From Lactobacillus sp. ESL0684 (GTDB lineage Bacteria > Bacillota > Bacilli > Lactobacillales > Lactobacillaceae), in contig NZ_CP113941.1 of assembly GCF_029392675.1 (NCBI RefSeq), forward strand, positions 794,001 through 858,000: a DNA stretch of 64,000 bases. Reading direction: 5' to 3'. Below the pieces are notes generated by a model that was not told where the DNA came from, searched no databases, and worked only from the letters and a program-made list of their open reading frames with translations. Shown here piece by piece: positions 41,002-48,137 of this stretch (position 1 is its first letter; the number at the start of each line of letters is the position of its first letter). A program made the position numbers and the translations under genes.

Positions 41002-43275
41002 TTATCTGTTTTTCATGATTGGTTGGTAGACTAAATCGATTACTATTGCGGCAAATAAAGCAGCAACAAAAGTAATTAATAGGTTAAGCCAACTAATTTT
41101 AGTCATAGCAATTCCGAAGATTGCCAAAATAATGGTTATCAATACATCCGCTAGCTGAGTTAAACCAACAGACTTAGAAGGATAATCTTGCCAGAAATAA
41201 CGCTTAGTTCTGGTAATTAAAATAATGAACATTGCACTTAATACTAAGAACACATATACCATGGTTGAAATTGTTCCATGACTAAAGCCATGAGTATTAA
41301 GATAACTAATACCTAAAATACCAATTAATGTCCAACCAAAGGCTAGTGAAAAAGCAATTTTAGCTAATTTAGCCATATTCCAATTTTCTGGTTGGTAAGT
41401 AATATGAGTGCGATCTGTTCCAATCATCATCGTAACCATGTTATTCATAATTGTATAGATTACCATCGCATTGAGCGCCATCGGAATGTAATTAAAGAAT
41501 AAGTAACCAAAGGTTAGTAGCATGGTCAATTCAGCAGTTCTTGCTAATTTAGTTAATGACCAAGTTGTCATTCTTTGATAAACGCGATGCCCTGCATCCA
41601 AAATTTTAACAATTGAAGTCAAGCCATCATTCAGAAGAACCATCTTACCTGAACGCTTGGCCACGTCAGCGGCATTAGCAACGGCAATTCCGACTTCTGC
41701 TTGTTTTAAAGCAGGTGAATCATTAACGCCATCACCAGTCATACCAACAATAAATCCCTTTTCTTGGAAAAATTTTACCATTTTTAATTTATCTTCAGGT
41801 AGAACATCAGCAATACCGGCCAATTCATTGATATTAATATTTTCGTTAAAGTCATGGATAGAGATTACTCTGCCATCTAGCTTAACTTGTTTAGCCACTG
41901 CAAGAGCTGTTTTTTGGTTATCACCAGTTAACATGATTGGTTTAACACCACGTTTTTTAAGTTCAGCTAGAGCAGCTTGAGAGTCAGAGCGGACTTGGTC
42001 TTGCAAAATGAAGACACCAGCAAGTTTGTCGTCAATCAATAAGGCACAGGAGCGACCAGCACCGAAGTCAATATTCTTGACTTGATCATTGGCTGCTTGA
42101 TCAATCTTAGCTAATTGTTTAAATGAACCCAACTTAATGTTATGATTTGCATAATTAGCCATTGAATAGCCAGTAGCAGAAGTAAAGGGAGTAAAGTCCG
42201 AACTACTTTGGATTTTGATATTTTGTTTAGTTAAATAGTCAATAATGGCGCTATCAATGATTTTAGTATTGCGTTGATCGGTTGCAGCACTAGCTAGTTG
42301 TAAGACTGTTTTATCATCTAATTGGCTAAAGTTAGTCCAGCTGACCACCGCAGTTTTGTTTTCAGTGATGGTACCAGTTTTGTCTAATAAAATCAAATTT
42401 AAATTGGCTGCATCCTGAATCCCAGTCAAATCAGATGTTAAGACGCCTTCCTTGCTCAATCTGGTTGCTTCAAATGAATTAGATAGGGCAAAAGTGGAGG
42501 GCATGGCAACTGGAATTGAAGCAATAAACATCATCGCTAAAAACGGCAGCATATTGATTAGGTTTTGAAAGTCGCCACCTTTAAAAAATGAAGCGATGAT
42601 AATTACTAAGGTTAAAATTCCATCAAGCAAACATAAATAGTAAATAATCTTAGTTAACAATTGTTGCAGATGTCCTGGTGCAGCGGAATTGTTAATTAAG
42701 TTAATAGTTTTACCAGAACGAGAATTTGCCCCAGTCGCTGTAACTTTTGCTAATCCATTGCCTTCGACTACTGTAGTGCCGGCATAAGCATAATCTTTGA
42801 TCCTTTTTTTGACAGCGTTAGCTTCTCCGGTAATCGAACTTTCGTCAAGAGCGAGCTGTCCTTGAACTAGTTCAGCATCGGCAGCTAAAACATCACCAGG
42901 TTGCAGGCTGATTAAGTCGCCTGGAACTAAGTATTTGGAATCAATATTTTGCCAAGATCCATCACGTTCAACAGAAACAGTTGGGGTCAGCTTATGAGAA
43001 ATATTATTTAAGACGCGGCGCGATTGCTTTTTCTTAGAAGCACCATTCCATGCTGCAAATAATAGCATTAATAATACAAATAATGATTGGACCCACTTGC
43101 CTAATAGACATTCTAAAACTAGGGCAGCTTCTAAAATCCACGCTGATAAGTTCCATAATTTAGATAAAAATTCTTTAAAAAAGTTAAATTCAGGTTCGGG
43201 GACCTCATTTAACCCTGTTTGTTTAAGCAGCTTATCAGCTTCTGCTTGCGAAAGTCCACTTAATTTTTCAGACAT
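41002..43275 (-). CDS. P-type ATPase, plasma-membrane proton-efflux (P3A-like)
   Basis: A 757-aa cation-pumping ATPase. It has an N-terminal cation-ATPase domain, an actuator loop with SSITGEAN (about 146-153), the phosphorylation motif DKTGTIT with Asp near 300, MTGDGVNDSPALKQAEVGIA near 515, and roughly ten membrane helices. The overall pattern matches P3A proton pumps of plants, fungi and some bacteria, so H+ export and pH homeostasis is the best guess; other ions cannot be excluded. The family's TGES is TGEA here. RBS AAGGAAGG precedes ATG 43275. Its 3' end is 14 bp from IS1182 copy 1, so any original terminator may have been displaced. Confidence 0.85.
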   Translation of the reverse strand: MSEKLSGLSQAEADKLLKQTGLNEVPEPEFNFFKEFLSKLWNLSAWILEAALVLECLLGKWVQSLFVLLMLLFAAWNGASKKKQSRRVLNNISHKLTPTVSVERDGSWQNIDSKYLVPGDLISLQPGDVLAADAELVQGQLALDESSITGEANAVKKRIKDYAYAGTTVVEGNGLAKVTATGANSRSGKTINLINNSAAPGHLQQLLTKIIYYLCLLDGILTLVIIIASFFKGGDFQNLINMLPFLAMMFIASIPVAMPSTFALSNSFEATRLSKEGVLTSDLTGIQDAANLNLILLDKTGTITENKTAVVSWTNFSQLDDKTVLQLASAATDQRNTKIIDSAIIDYLTKQNIKIQSSSDFTPFTSATGYSMANYANHNIKLGSFKQLAKIDQAANDQVKNIDFGAGRSCALLIDDKLAGVFILQDQVRSDSQAALAELKKRGVKPIMLTGDNQKTALAVAKQVKLDGRVISIHDFNENININELAGIADVLPEDKLKMVKFFQEKGFIVGMTGDGVNDSPALKQAEVGIAVANAADVAKRSGKMVLLNDGLTSIVKILDAGHRVYQRMTTWSLTKLARTAELTMLLTFGYLFFNYIPMALNAMVIYTIMNNMVTMMIGTDRTHITYQPENWNMAKLAKIAFSLAFGWTLIGILGISYLNTHGFSHGTISTMVYVFLVLSAMFIILITRTKRYFWQDYPSKSVGLTQLADVLITIILAIFGIAMTKISWLNLLITFVAALFAAIVIDLVYQPIMKNR

Positions 43276-43348
43276 ATTTTTCCTTCCTTTGACTAATTGC
43301 TATCATAAATAAACTAGCATAACTAGCGATTTTTTTCTAGCAAATAAA

Positions 43349-43376
43349 ATAAGCTTGCACAATAATGCAAGCTTAT
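43349..43376 (-). terminator. Enolase terminator
   Basis: On the minus strand ATAAGCTTGCA pairs perfectly with TGCAAGCTTAT (arms 43366-43376 and 43349-43359), then a T-rich stretch, separating eno from the P-ATPase. Confidence 0.88.
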
Positions 43377-43400
43377 CTATTAGTTAACATTTCCTAAAAA

Positions 43401-44687
43401 TTAGTCCTTGTCAACATCGTCTGGGAAGAAGGCAAGACGTTCACCGTCACCAAGGTCTTCTTCGATTTCAAGCAAGCGGTTGTACTTTTCAACACGCTCT
43501 GAACGGGCAGGAGCACCAGTCTTAAGTTGACCACCGTTGATTGCTACAGCAAAGTCAGCAATAAAGGTGTCACCAGTTTCACCTGAACGGTGAGAAATCA
43601 TAGTGTTGTAACCATTCTTACGTGAAAGACGAATAGTTTCCAAAGTTTCAGTTACAGTACCGATTTGGTTCAATTTGATTAATGAAGCATTACCAGCACC
43701 TTCCTTAATAGCCTTAGTTAAAAGCTTAGGATTAGTACAAATAAAGTCATCTAATACGATTTGGATTCTATCCTTGTGGGTTTCAGTAAACTTAATCATA
43801 CCGTCAACGTCATTTTCATCATATGGGTCTTCGATTGAAATTAATTCAGGGAATTCGGCAAGTAACTTATCGTAGTAATCTGATAATTCATCATCATTGA
43901 AGACTTTACCCTCGAAGTGGTATTTGTGGTCTTCCTTGTTGTAGAAGTATGAAGCTGCACAGTCACAAGCGATAGCAATATCTTCACCTGGCTTGTAACC
44001 AGCCTTGATAATTGCTTCATGCAAAGCCTTCAAGGCTTCTTCTGAACTCTTCATGTTAGGTGCAAAACCACCTTCATCGCCAAGACCAGTTTCGTAACCC
44101 ATGTCTTCCAAAACTTTCTTCAAAGTATGGTAAGTGTTAACGATCTTTTCAAAGCCATCACGGAATGAAGTCTTCTTAACAGGGGTAATCATGAATTCTT
44201 GTACATCGATTCCGTTATCAGCGTGTTCACCACCATTGATAACATTGTGGAATGTTTGTGGCATTTCAAGATCAGTACCACCAAGATATCTGTACAAAGG
44301 TTGGTGACTATCTTTAGCAGCTGCGTCAGCAGTAGCCATTGATACGCCCAAGATTGCGTTAGCACCAAGCTTGGCTTTGTTAGGGGTACCATCTAAGTCG
44401 ATCATTACTTGGTCGATATTAGCTTGGTTGTGTGGATCTAAGCCCTTTAAGGCTTTAGCGATTTGATCGTTAACGTTGTTAACGGCTTTAGCAACACCTT
44501 TACCACCAACACGGTTGCCACCATCACGTAATTCAACAGCTTCGTTTTCACCAGTTGAAGCACCTGATGGAACTTCAGCTTTTCCTACGACACCATTTGA
44601 AAGAGTAACGAATGCTTCAACGGTTGGATTACCACGTGAATCATAGATTTCCAGTGCATGAACATTTTCAATGACTGATTTTAACAT
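43401..44687 (-). CDS. eno: Enolase (phosphopyruvate hydratase)
   Basis: A 428-aa glycolytic enzyme converting 2-phosphoglycerate to phosphoenolpyruvate, essential in a fermentative lactobacillus. Blocks include IYDSRGNPTVEAFV, PSGASTGENEAVELRDG, GLGDEGGFAPNM, and the signature LIKLNQIGTVTETLE. AGGAGG lies just before the ATG on the minus strand. A promoter, a palindrome and a cre-like site lie upstream. Confidence 0.98.
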   Translation of the reverse strand: MLKSVIENVHALEIYDSRGNPTVEAFVTLSNGVVGKAEVPSGASTGENEAVELRDGGNRVGGKGVAKAVNNVNDQIAKALKGLDPHNQANIDQVMIDLDGTPNKAKLGANAILGVSMATADAAAKDSHQPLYRYLGGTDLEMPQTFHNVINGGEHADNGIDVQEFMITPVKKTSFRDGFEKIVNTYHTLKKVLEDMGYETGLGDEGGFAPNMKSSEEALKALHEAIIKAGYKPGEDIAIACDCAASYFYNKEDHKYHFEGKVFNDDELSDYYDKLLAEFPELISIEDPYDENDVDGMIKFTETHKDRIQIVLDDFICTNPKLLTKAIKEGAGNASLIKLNQIGTVTETLETIRLSRKNGYNTMISHRSGETGDTFIADFAVAINGGQLKTGAPARSERVEKYNRLLEIEEDLGDGERLAFFPDDVDKD

Positions 44688-44711
44688 CTAAAAACCTCCT
44701 AAATAATAAAT

Positions 44712-44731
44712 GTTGTACAAAAACGTTTGTA
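44712..44731. promoter_or_regulatory. Palindrome in the enolase 5' UTR
   Basis: TGTACAAA 44712-44719 and TTTGTACA 44724-44731 form a perfect inverted repeat around AACG, between promoter and RBS. It may be an operator or an mRNA hairpin. A second small hairpin (GGGG 44743-44746 with CCCC 44755-44758) lies next to it. Confidence 0.4.
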
Positions 44732-44772
44732 CATACATTAGCGGGGATTACTGCCCCCAGCTCTACAAGATA

Positions 44773-44801
44773 ATTTTAGCTGAAGTTTGTGATTCTGTAA
44801 A
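44773..44801 (-). promoter_or_regulatory. Enolase promoter
   Basis: On the minus strand TTTACA (44796-44801) and TAAAAT (44773-44778) are separated by 17 bp. Confidence 0.7.
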
Positions 44802-44804
44802 CAT

Positions 44805-44818
44805 TTGAAAACGATTTC
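44805..44818 (+). promoter_or_regulatory. cre-like site upstream of the eno promoter
   Basis: TGAAAACGATTTCT matches TGWAANCGNTNWCA at 13 of 14 positions and lies just upstream of the -35. That is the position from which CcpA tends to activate glycolytic genes rather than repress them. Confidence 0.45.
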
Positions 44819-44926
44819 TAATATTAAAAAATATTTAATCGCTTTTTTGTTGATTTTGGATTATCATTAACTATACAATTTAAAGTGTGAATAGATTTAT
44901 GATTTAAATAAGGATGTATTTAACCA

Positions 44927-45757
44927 ATGGAAAAAGTAAAGTTAATTGTAGACTCCAGTGCCAATCTAAGCTCTACAACTAATATCGAAGTTGTACCATT
45001 AAAAATTACGATTGCTGGTCATGATTTTATTGATGATGATCAACTTAACATCAGTGAATTAATTACTAGCATGGCACAAAATTCTGAAGCAGGCAAGACG
45101 TCGTGTCCAAGTATCAATGAATGGCTTGAAGCACTTGAAGGCAGTGAGCGTGCAATTATCTTAACGATTACTAGCGGACTAAGTGGTAGCTTTTCTTCGG
45201 CTTTTCAGGCTAAGGAAATTTATGAAAAAGACCATCCACAAAGTCAAGTGATTGTGATTGATTCGCTTTCTGCTGGTCCTGAAATGACGCTGATTTTGCA
45301 AGAAATTCAGCGACTAGTCGCTAGTCCAACACGCTTTGTTGATTTAGAACAAAAAATTGTGCAGTATAGGACTCACACACATTTATTGTTTGTATTACAA
45401 TCACTACATAATTTATCTTTAAATGGTCGAGTAAGCCCGGCAGTTGCTAAAATTGCGGGAATGCTCAAGATTGATTTAGTTGGAACTGTAAGTCAAGAAG
45501 GGACTCTTGAGCCAATCACTAAAATGCGCGGCATGAAGCGAGCTTTAAAAGAAATTTTAAAGCAGATGGCACAAAGAAATTACCATGGTGGTCAAGTTAT
45601 TATTGATCATTGTGAAAATGAGGCAGATGCAAATGCTTTAAAGGAGCAAATTTTGACACTATATCCTCAAGCAGATATTAAAATTCGGACAACTTGTGGT
45701 TTGTGCACTTTTTATGCAGAAAAGGGTGGCATCATGATTGGTTTTGCAGATAATTAA
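44927..45757 (+). CDS. DegV family fatty-acid-binding protein
   Basis: A 276-aa DegV/EDD-fold protein. The N-terminal VDSSANLS stretch and the PSINEWLEAL, TITSGLSGSFSSAFQA and SLSAGPEMTLIL blocks match the family, in which members such as FakB hold a fatty acid for phosphorylation by the FakA kinase. No fakA is in the window, so participation in fatty-acid uptake is inferred. It overlaps the convergent PAP2 gene by 4 bp. Confidence 0.85.
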   Translation: MEKVKLIVDSSANLSSTTNIEVVPLKITIAGHDFIDDDQLNISELITSMAQNSEAGKTSCPSINEWLEALEGSERAIILTITSGLSGSFSSAFQAKEIYEKDHPQSQVIVIDSLSAGPEMTLILQEIQRLVASPTRFVDLEQKIVQYRTHTHLLFVLQSLHNLSLNGRVSPAVAKIAGMLKIDLVGTVSQEGTLEPITKMRGMKRALKEILKQMAQRNYHGGQVIIDHCENEADANALKEQILTLYPQADIKIRTTCGLCTFYAEKGGIMIGFADN

Positions 45758-46341
45758 ACAATTGCCAAAAAGATTTGTTGCGAAATAGTAAAACAAAAGA
45801 TTGCTAAACTAGTTGCTCCGATGATGTCGGACGGATAATGTGCTTTCAATCTAAGGCGTGAGATAACTACCATTAGCCACATTATGGCTAGCATGATCGC
45901 AAACCCACTACCGAATTTGTGACCAAACAAACGCCAAGTAATTAGGCTTAGGCTAGTAGTACCTAAGACATGGCCGCTGGGGAAACTGTAGCCATTTTCC
46001 AAATGAGAATGACTAATTGGACGTTTACGATGCATCCATTTTTTAAGGAAGATGCCAATAAAGTCGGTGATTCCTAGGGTAAAAATGACCCATAGGGCAG
46101 CAAGGTTTCTTTCTTCATTAATTAAGAAGCTGGCTAGTAAGATATCCCAGATGACAATTAGTTTTGGATCATTGATAAAGGCGACTATCTTCCAATTAAA
46201 ACTATCCAAACTTCCGATAAGTTTGTGGTGTAGCCAATGGTCTAGTAGATTAAAGCGCCGGGAATTTCTAATATTAACAATCAAGACAAATAAAATAGTG
46301 GCCGATATTATGGTTAGCCAAATATTTTCATACAAAATCAA
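45754..46341 (-). CDS. PAP2 superfamily membrane phosphatase
   Basis: A 195-aa integral membrane protein with the three-part PAP2 signature: KKWMHRKRP, then FPSGHVLG, then SRLRLKAHYPSDIIGA. About five hydrophobic helices surround these. Such enzymes dephosphorylate undecaprenyl diphosphate or phosphatidyl phosphates at the outer membrane face. It is convergent with the DegV gene, overlapping by 4 bp. Confidence 0.86.
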   Translation of the reverse strand: MILYENIWLTIISATILFVLIVNIRNSRRFNLLDHWLHHKLIGSLDSFNWKIVAFINDPKLIVIWDILLASFLINEERNLAALWVIFTLGITDFIGIFLKKWMHRKRPISHSHLENGYSFPSGHVLGTTSLSLITWRLFGHKFGSGFAIMLAIMWLMVVISRLRLKAHYPSDIIGATSLAIFCFTISQQIFLAIV

Positions 46342-46477
46342 ATCACTACCTAGAAATAAATATTTAAGTTAATTTTACCAGCATGTAGGCAAATACGGTT
46401 ATCGCTTAAAGCTGGTCTTGAGCAAAATTTAAGAAATTACTGGGATCAATTAAATGATGGATTGGAAGAAAATAGCA

Positions 46478-46888
46478 ATGAAATTTCAATTTAAGCAAGA
46501 AAACCAGTTGACACAGGCTGATTTATTTATGTTATATAACTCAGTTGGGTGGACCTCTTATACTAAGGATTTGGCAAAACTGCAACGAGCTGTTGCAAAT
46601 TCACAGGCAGTGATCACGGTTTGGCTGCGAGCCGAATTGGTAGGGTTAATTCGAACAATTGGCGATCAAGAAACTATCCTGTATATTGAAAATTTGCTAG
46701 TGAAGCCTGAATACCAACATCAAGGTTTGGGGACAGAGCTAATTCAGCAAGTTCTAAAAAGGAATAGTGGAATTAGACAGGTTGTTTTACTAACTGATAA
46801 TACGGTTAAGACACGCGCGTTTTATGAAAAGCAGGGACTAACAAATATTGATAAACTTGGAATAGTGGCGTTTTATCAGGAATATTAG
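46478..46888 (+). CDS. GNAT family N-acetyltransferase
   Basis: A 136-aa GNAT with the acetyl-CoA loop LLVKPEYQHQGLGTELIQQ and a C-terminal AFYEKQGL strand, common in small GNATs. I start at ATG 46478, nine bases after GGAAG, rather than the in-frame ATG at 46454. Substrate unknown. It is the last ordinary chromosomal gene before the accessory island. Confidence 0.8.
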   Translation: MKFQFKQENQLTQADLFMLYNSVGWTSYTKDLAKLQRAVANSQAVITVWLRAELVGLIRTIGDQETILYIENLLVKPEYQHQGLGTELIQQVLKRNSGIRQVVLLTDNTVKTRAFYEKQGLTNIDKLGIVAFYQEY

Positions 46889-47120
46889 CTGTATAGTACT
46901 TAACCAATAAAAAGAAAGGCAGGAGTTTAGCTAGTTTTTGGAAAATATATTTTAGGATAGACCTGCAAGTAGAAACAGTGAATTTTTTAAGGCGCTGAGG
47001 TAGAAAAAGAAGCTTGATTTTTCGTTGATTATACGGAATAATGTAGTCGTTGAAATATGAACTCATAAAAAATTAGTGTTTTTCTTTTTAAGAATCTTGT
47101 TATAACAAGGATTTTTTACT
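46889..47120 (+). other. Gene-poor stretch and leader of the CRISPR remnant
   Basis: No convincing gene is seen. The last 25 bases before the first repeat form a hairpin (AATCTTG 47093-47099 with CAAGGATT 47106-47113) and end TTTTTTACT. This resembles the TCTTTTACT that precedes the large array at 51356, so it is read as a leader. Confidence 0.4.
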
Positions 47121-47270
47121 GTATTCCCACGCAAGTGGGGGTGATCCCCTGAAAGACAGTATATCAGTATACCTTGATATGTATTCCCCACGCAAGTGGG
47201 GGTGATCCTTTCGATTGATACTTGAATCAAAATTTTCTCTCGTATTTCCCACGGATGTGGAGAATTTATT
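47121..47270 (+). CRISPR. CRISPR remnant, three repeats and two spacers
   Basis: Repeats at 47121-47147 (27 nt, one C missing), 47181-47208 (28 nt, full) and a degenerate one at about 47242-47270. Both spacers are 33 nt (47148-47180, 47209-47241). The repeat is of the GTATTCCCCACG / GTGGGGGTGATCC type, as in lactobacillus type I-E systems, with CGCAAG in the loop rather than the CGTATG of the large array. The degenerate last repeat marks the trailer end, so the leader is on the left. No cas gene is in the window. Confidence 0.85.
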
Positions 47271-47416
47271 ACGAGTAGAACAGACACTATTGATAAAACA
47301 TGAATGATTTGTTTTCTGTATGTTGGGATTAGACTAAAATAATTTATATAGCAATAATTTTATATAGATAGTTAGATTTTTTATAAAGTTAGCTGGAAAA
47401 AAAGATTAAGTTATAG

Positions 47417-47422
47417 TATAAT
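47417..47422 (+). promoter_or_regulatory. -10 element of tRNA-Ser
   Basis: TATAAT 12 bp before the tRNA; no good -35 is seen. Confidence 0.4.
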
Positions 47423-47434
47423 TTCTTATGTTCT

Positions 47435-47523
47435 GGAGAGTTGGCAGAGTGGTAATGCACCGGACTCGAAATCCGGCGAACCAAGTTTTCCTTGGCGCGC
47501 AGGTTCAAATCCTGTACTCTCCT
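47435..47523 (+). tRNA. tRNA-Ser(CGA)
   Basis: The acceptor arms GGAGAGT and ACTCTCC (47516-47522) pair. The anticodon stem CCGGA/TCCGG encloses the loop CTCGAAA, with anticodon CGA at 47467-47469 reading UCG. A long variable arm (CCAAG..CTTGG), as expected for serine tRNAs, and the GGTTCAAAT T-loop are present. CCA is not encoded. Confidence 0.95.
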
Positions 47524-47660
47524 TAAATATATCCTGATAAATGCTTATGTAGCAGCATTTTATGACTAGACCGCACGCCAAGCTATCAACGTTTTTGATG
47601 ATATATGGACTAAATTTTGACTAAACAACCCAGCTAAATTAACAGCTGGGTTGATTTTGA
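47524..47660 (+). other. Possible decayed integrase 3' end and terminator next to the tRNA
   Basis: In one frame, after a stop, TARQAINVFDDIWTKF ends at TGA (47619-47621). This resembles the C-terminal tail of phage-type tyrosine recombinases, which often sit beside tRNA genes. A hairpin CAACCCAGCT 47626-47635 with AGCTGGGTTG 47644-47653 follows. The integrase reading is tentative. Confidence 0.3.
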
Positions 47661-47776
47661 AGTAAGTATAAACCTTTCACAATGTGATTATCTAAATTGT
47701 GCTTTAATTCGTTTGATAGATGTAAATTTAGACAATACTCAATGTTCTATATGTAATTTTTGATTAAAGGTGGATT

Positions 47777-48130
47777 ATGTTGAAAGATAAAAATGTTTTA
47801 GCATATCCAATTATTTTGTATCCAGAAGAGCAAGTCGGTTATAGCGTAGAAATTCCAGATATTGGCGGAGGAACCTAGGCTCTTGGTGCCATGCTAGTTA
47901 GTGAAACTAGTTATCCTACTCCAGCGCCTATCAAAGAAGTTGATGTATCGGAAAATGAAGTTAAAACAATTGCTTCAGTTGATATGAATAAGTATCGCAA
48001 GCTAAACGAAAAAACTATTCGTAAGACTATTTCGATACCAGAGTATCTGGTTGAACTAGGTAAAGAACAACAGATTAACTTTTCAAAGACTTTGACAGAA
48101 GCATTAGAAAAGCAGTTATTAGCAAAGTAA
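47777..48130 (+). pseudogene. Broken hicB-type antitoxin gene
   Basis: RBS AAAGGTGG precedes ATG 47777, and 33 codons read MLKDKNVLAYPIILYPEEQV and GYSVEIPDIGGGT, the beta-rich N-terminus of a HicB antitoxin. The frame hits TAG at 47876-47878 and then continues unshifted with LGAMLVSETSYPTPAPIKEV to a RHH-like C-terminus (KTISIPEYLVELGKEQ). Compared with the family, about 15-20 residues between the GGG and LGAML segments are also missing, so both a deletion and a nonsense change are likely. A C-terminal piece could still be translated from ATG 47891. No hicA is next to it. IS1182 copy 2 starts 7 bp after its stop. Confidence 0.75.
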
Positions 48131-48137
48131 AAGAATA

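Noticed and set aside
46889-47120. Remnant of a cas gene next to the small CRISPR array
   Set aside because: No frame shows a Cas motif; the available open frame on the minus strand reads as low-complexity sequence.
47063-47287. Minus-strand open frame through the CRISPR remnant
   Set aside because: Again translated CRISPR repeat (ITPTCVGNTY), not a gene.
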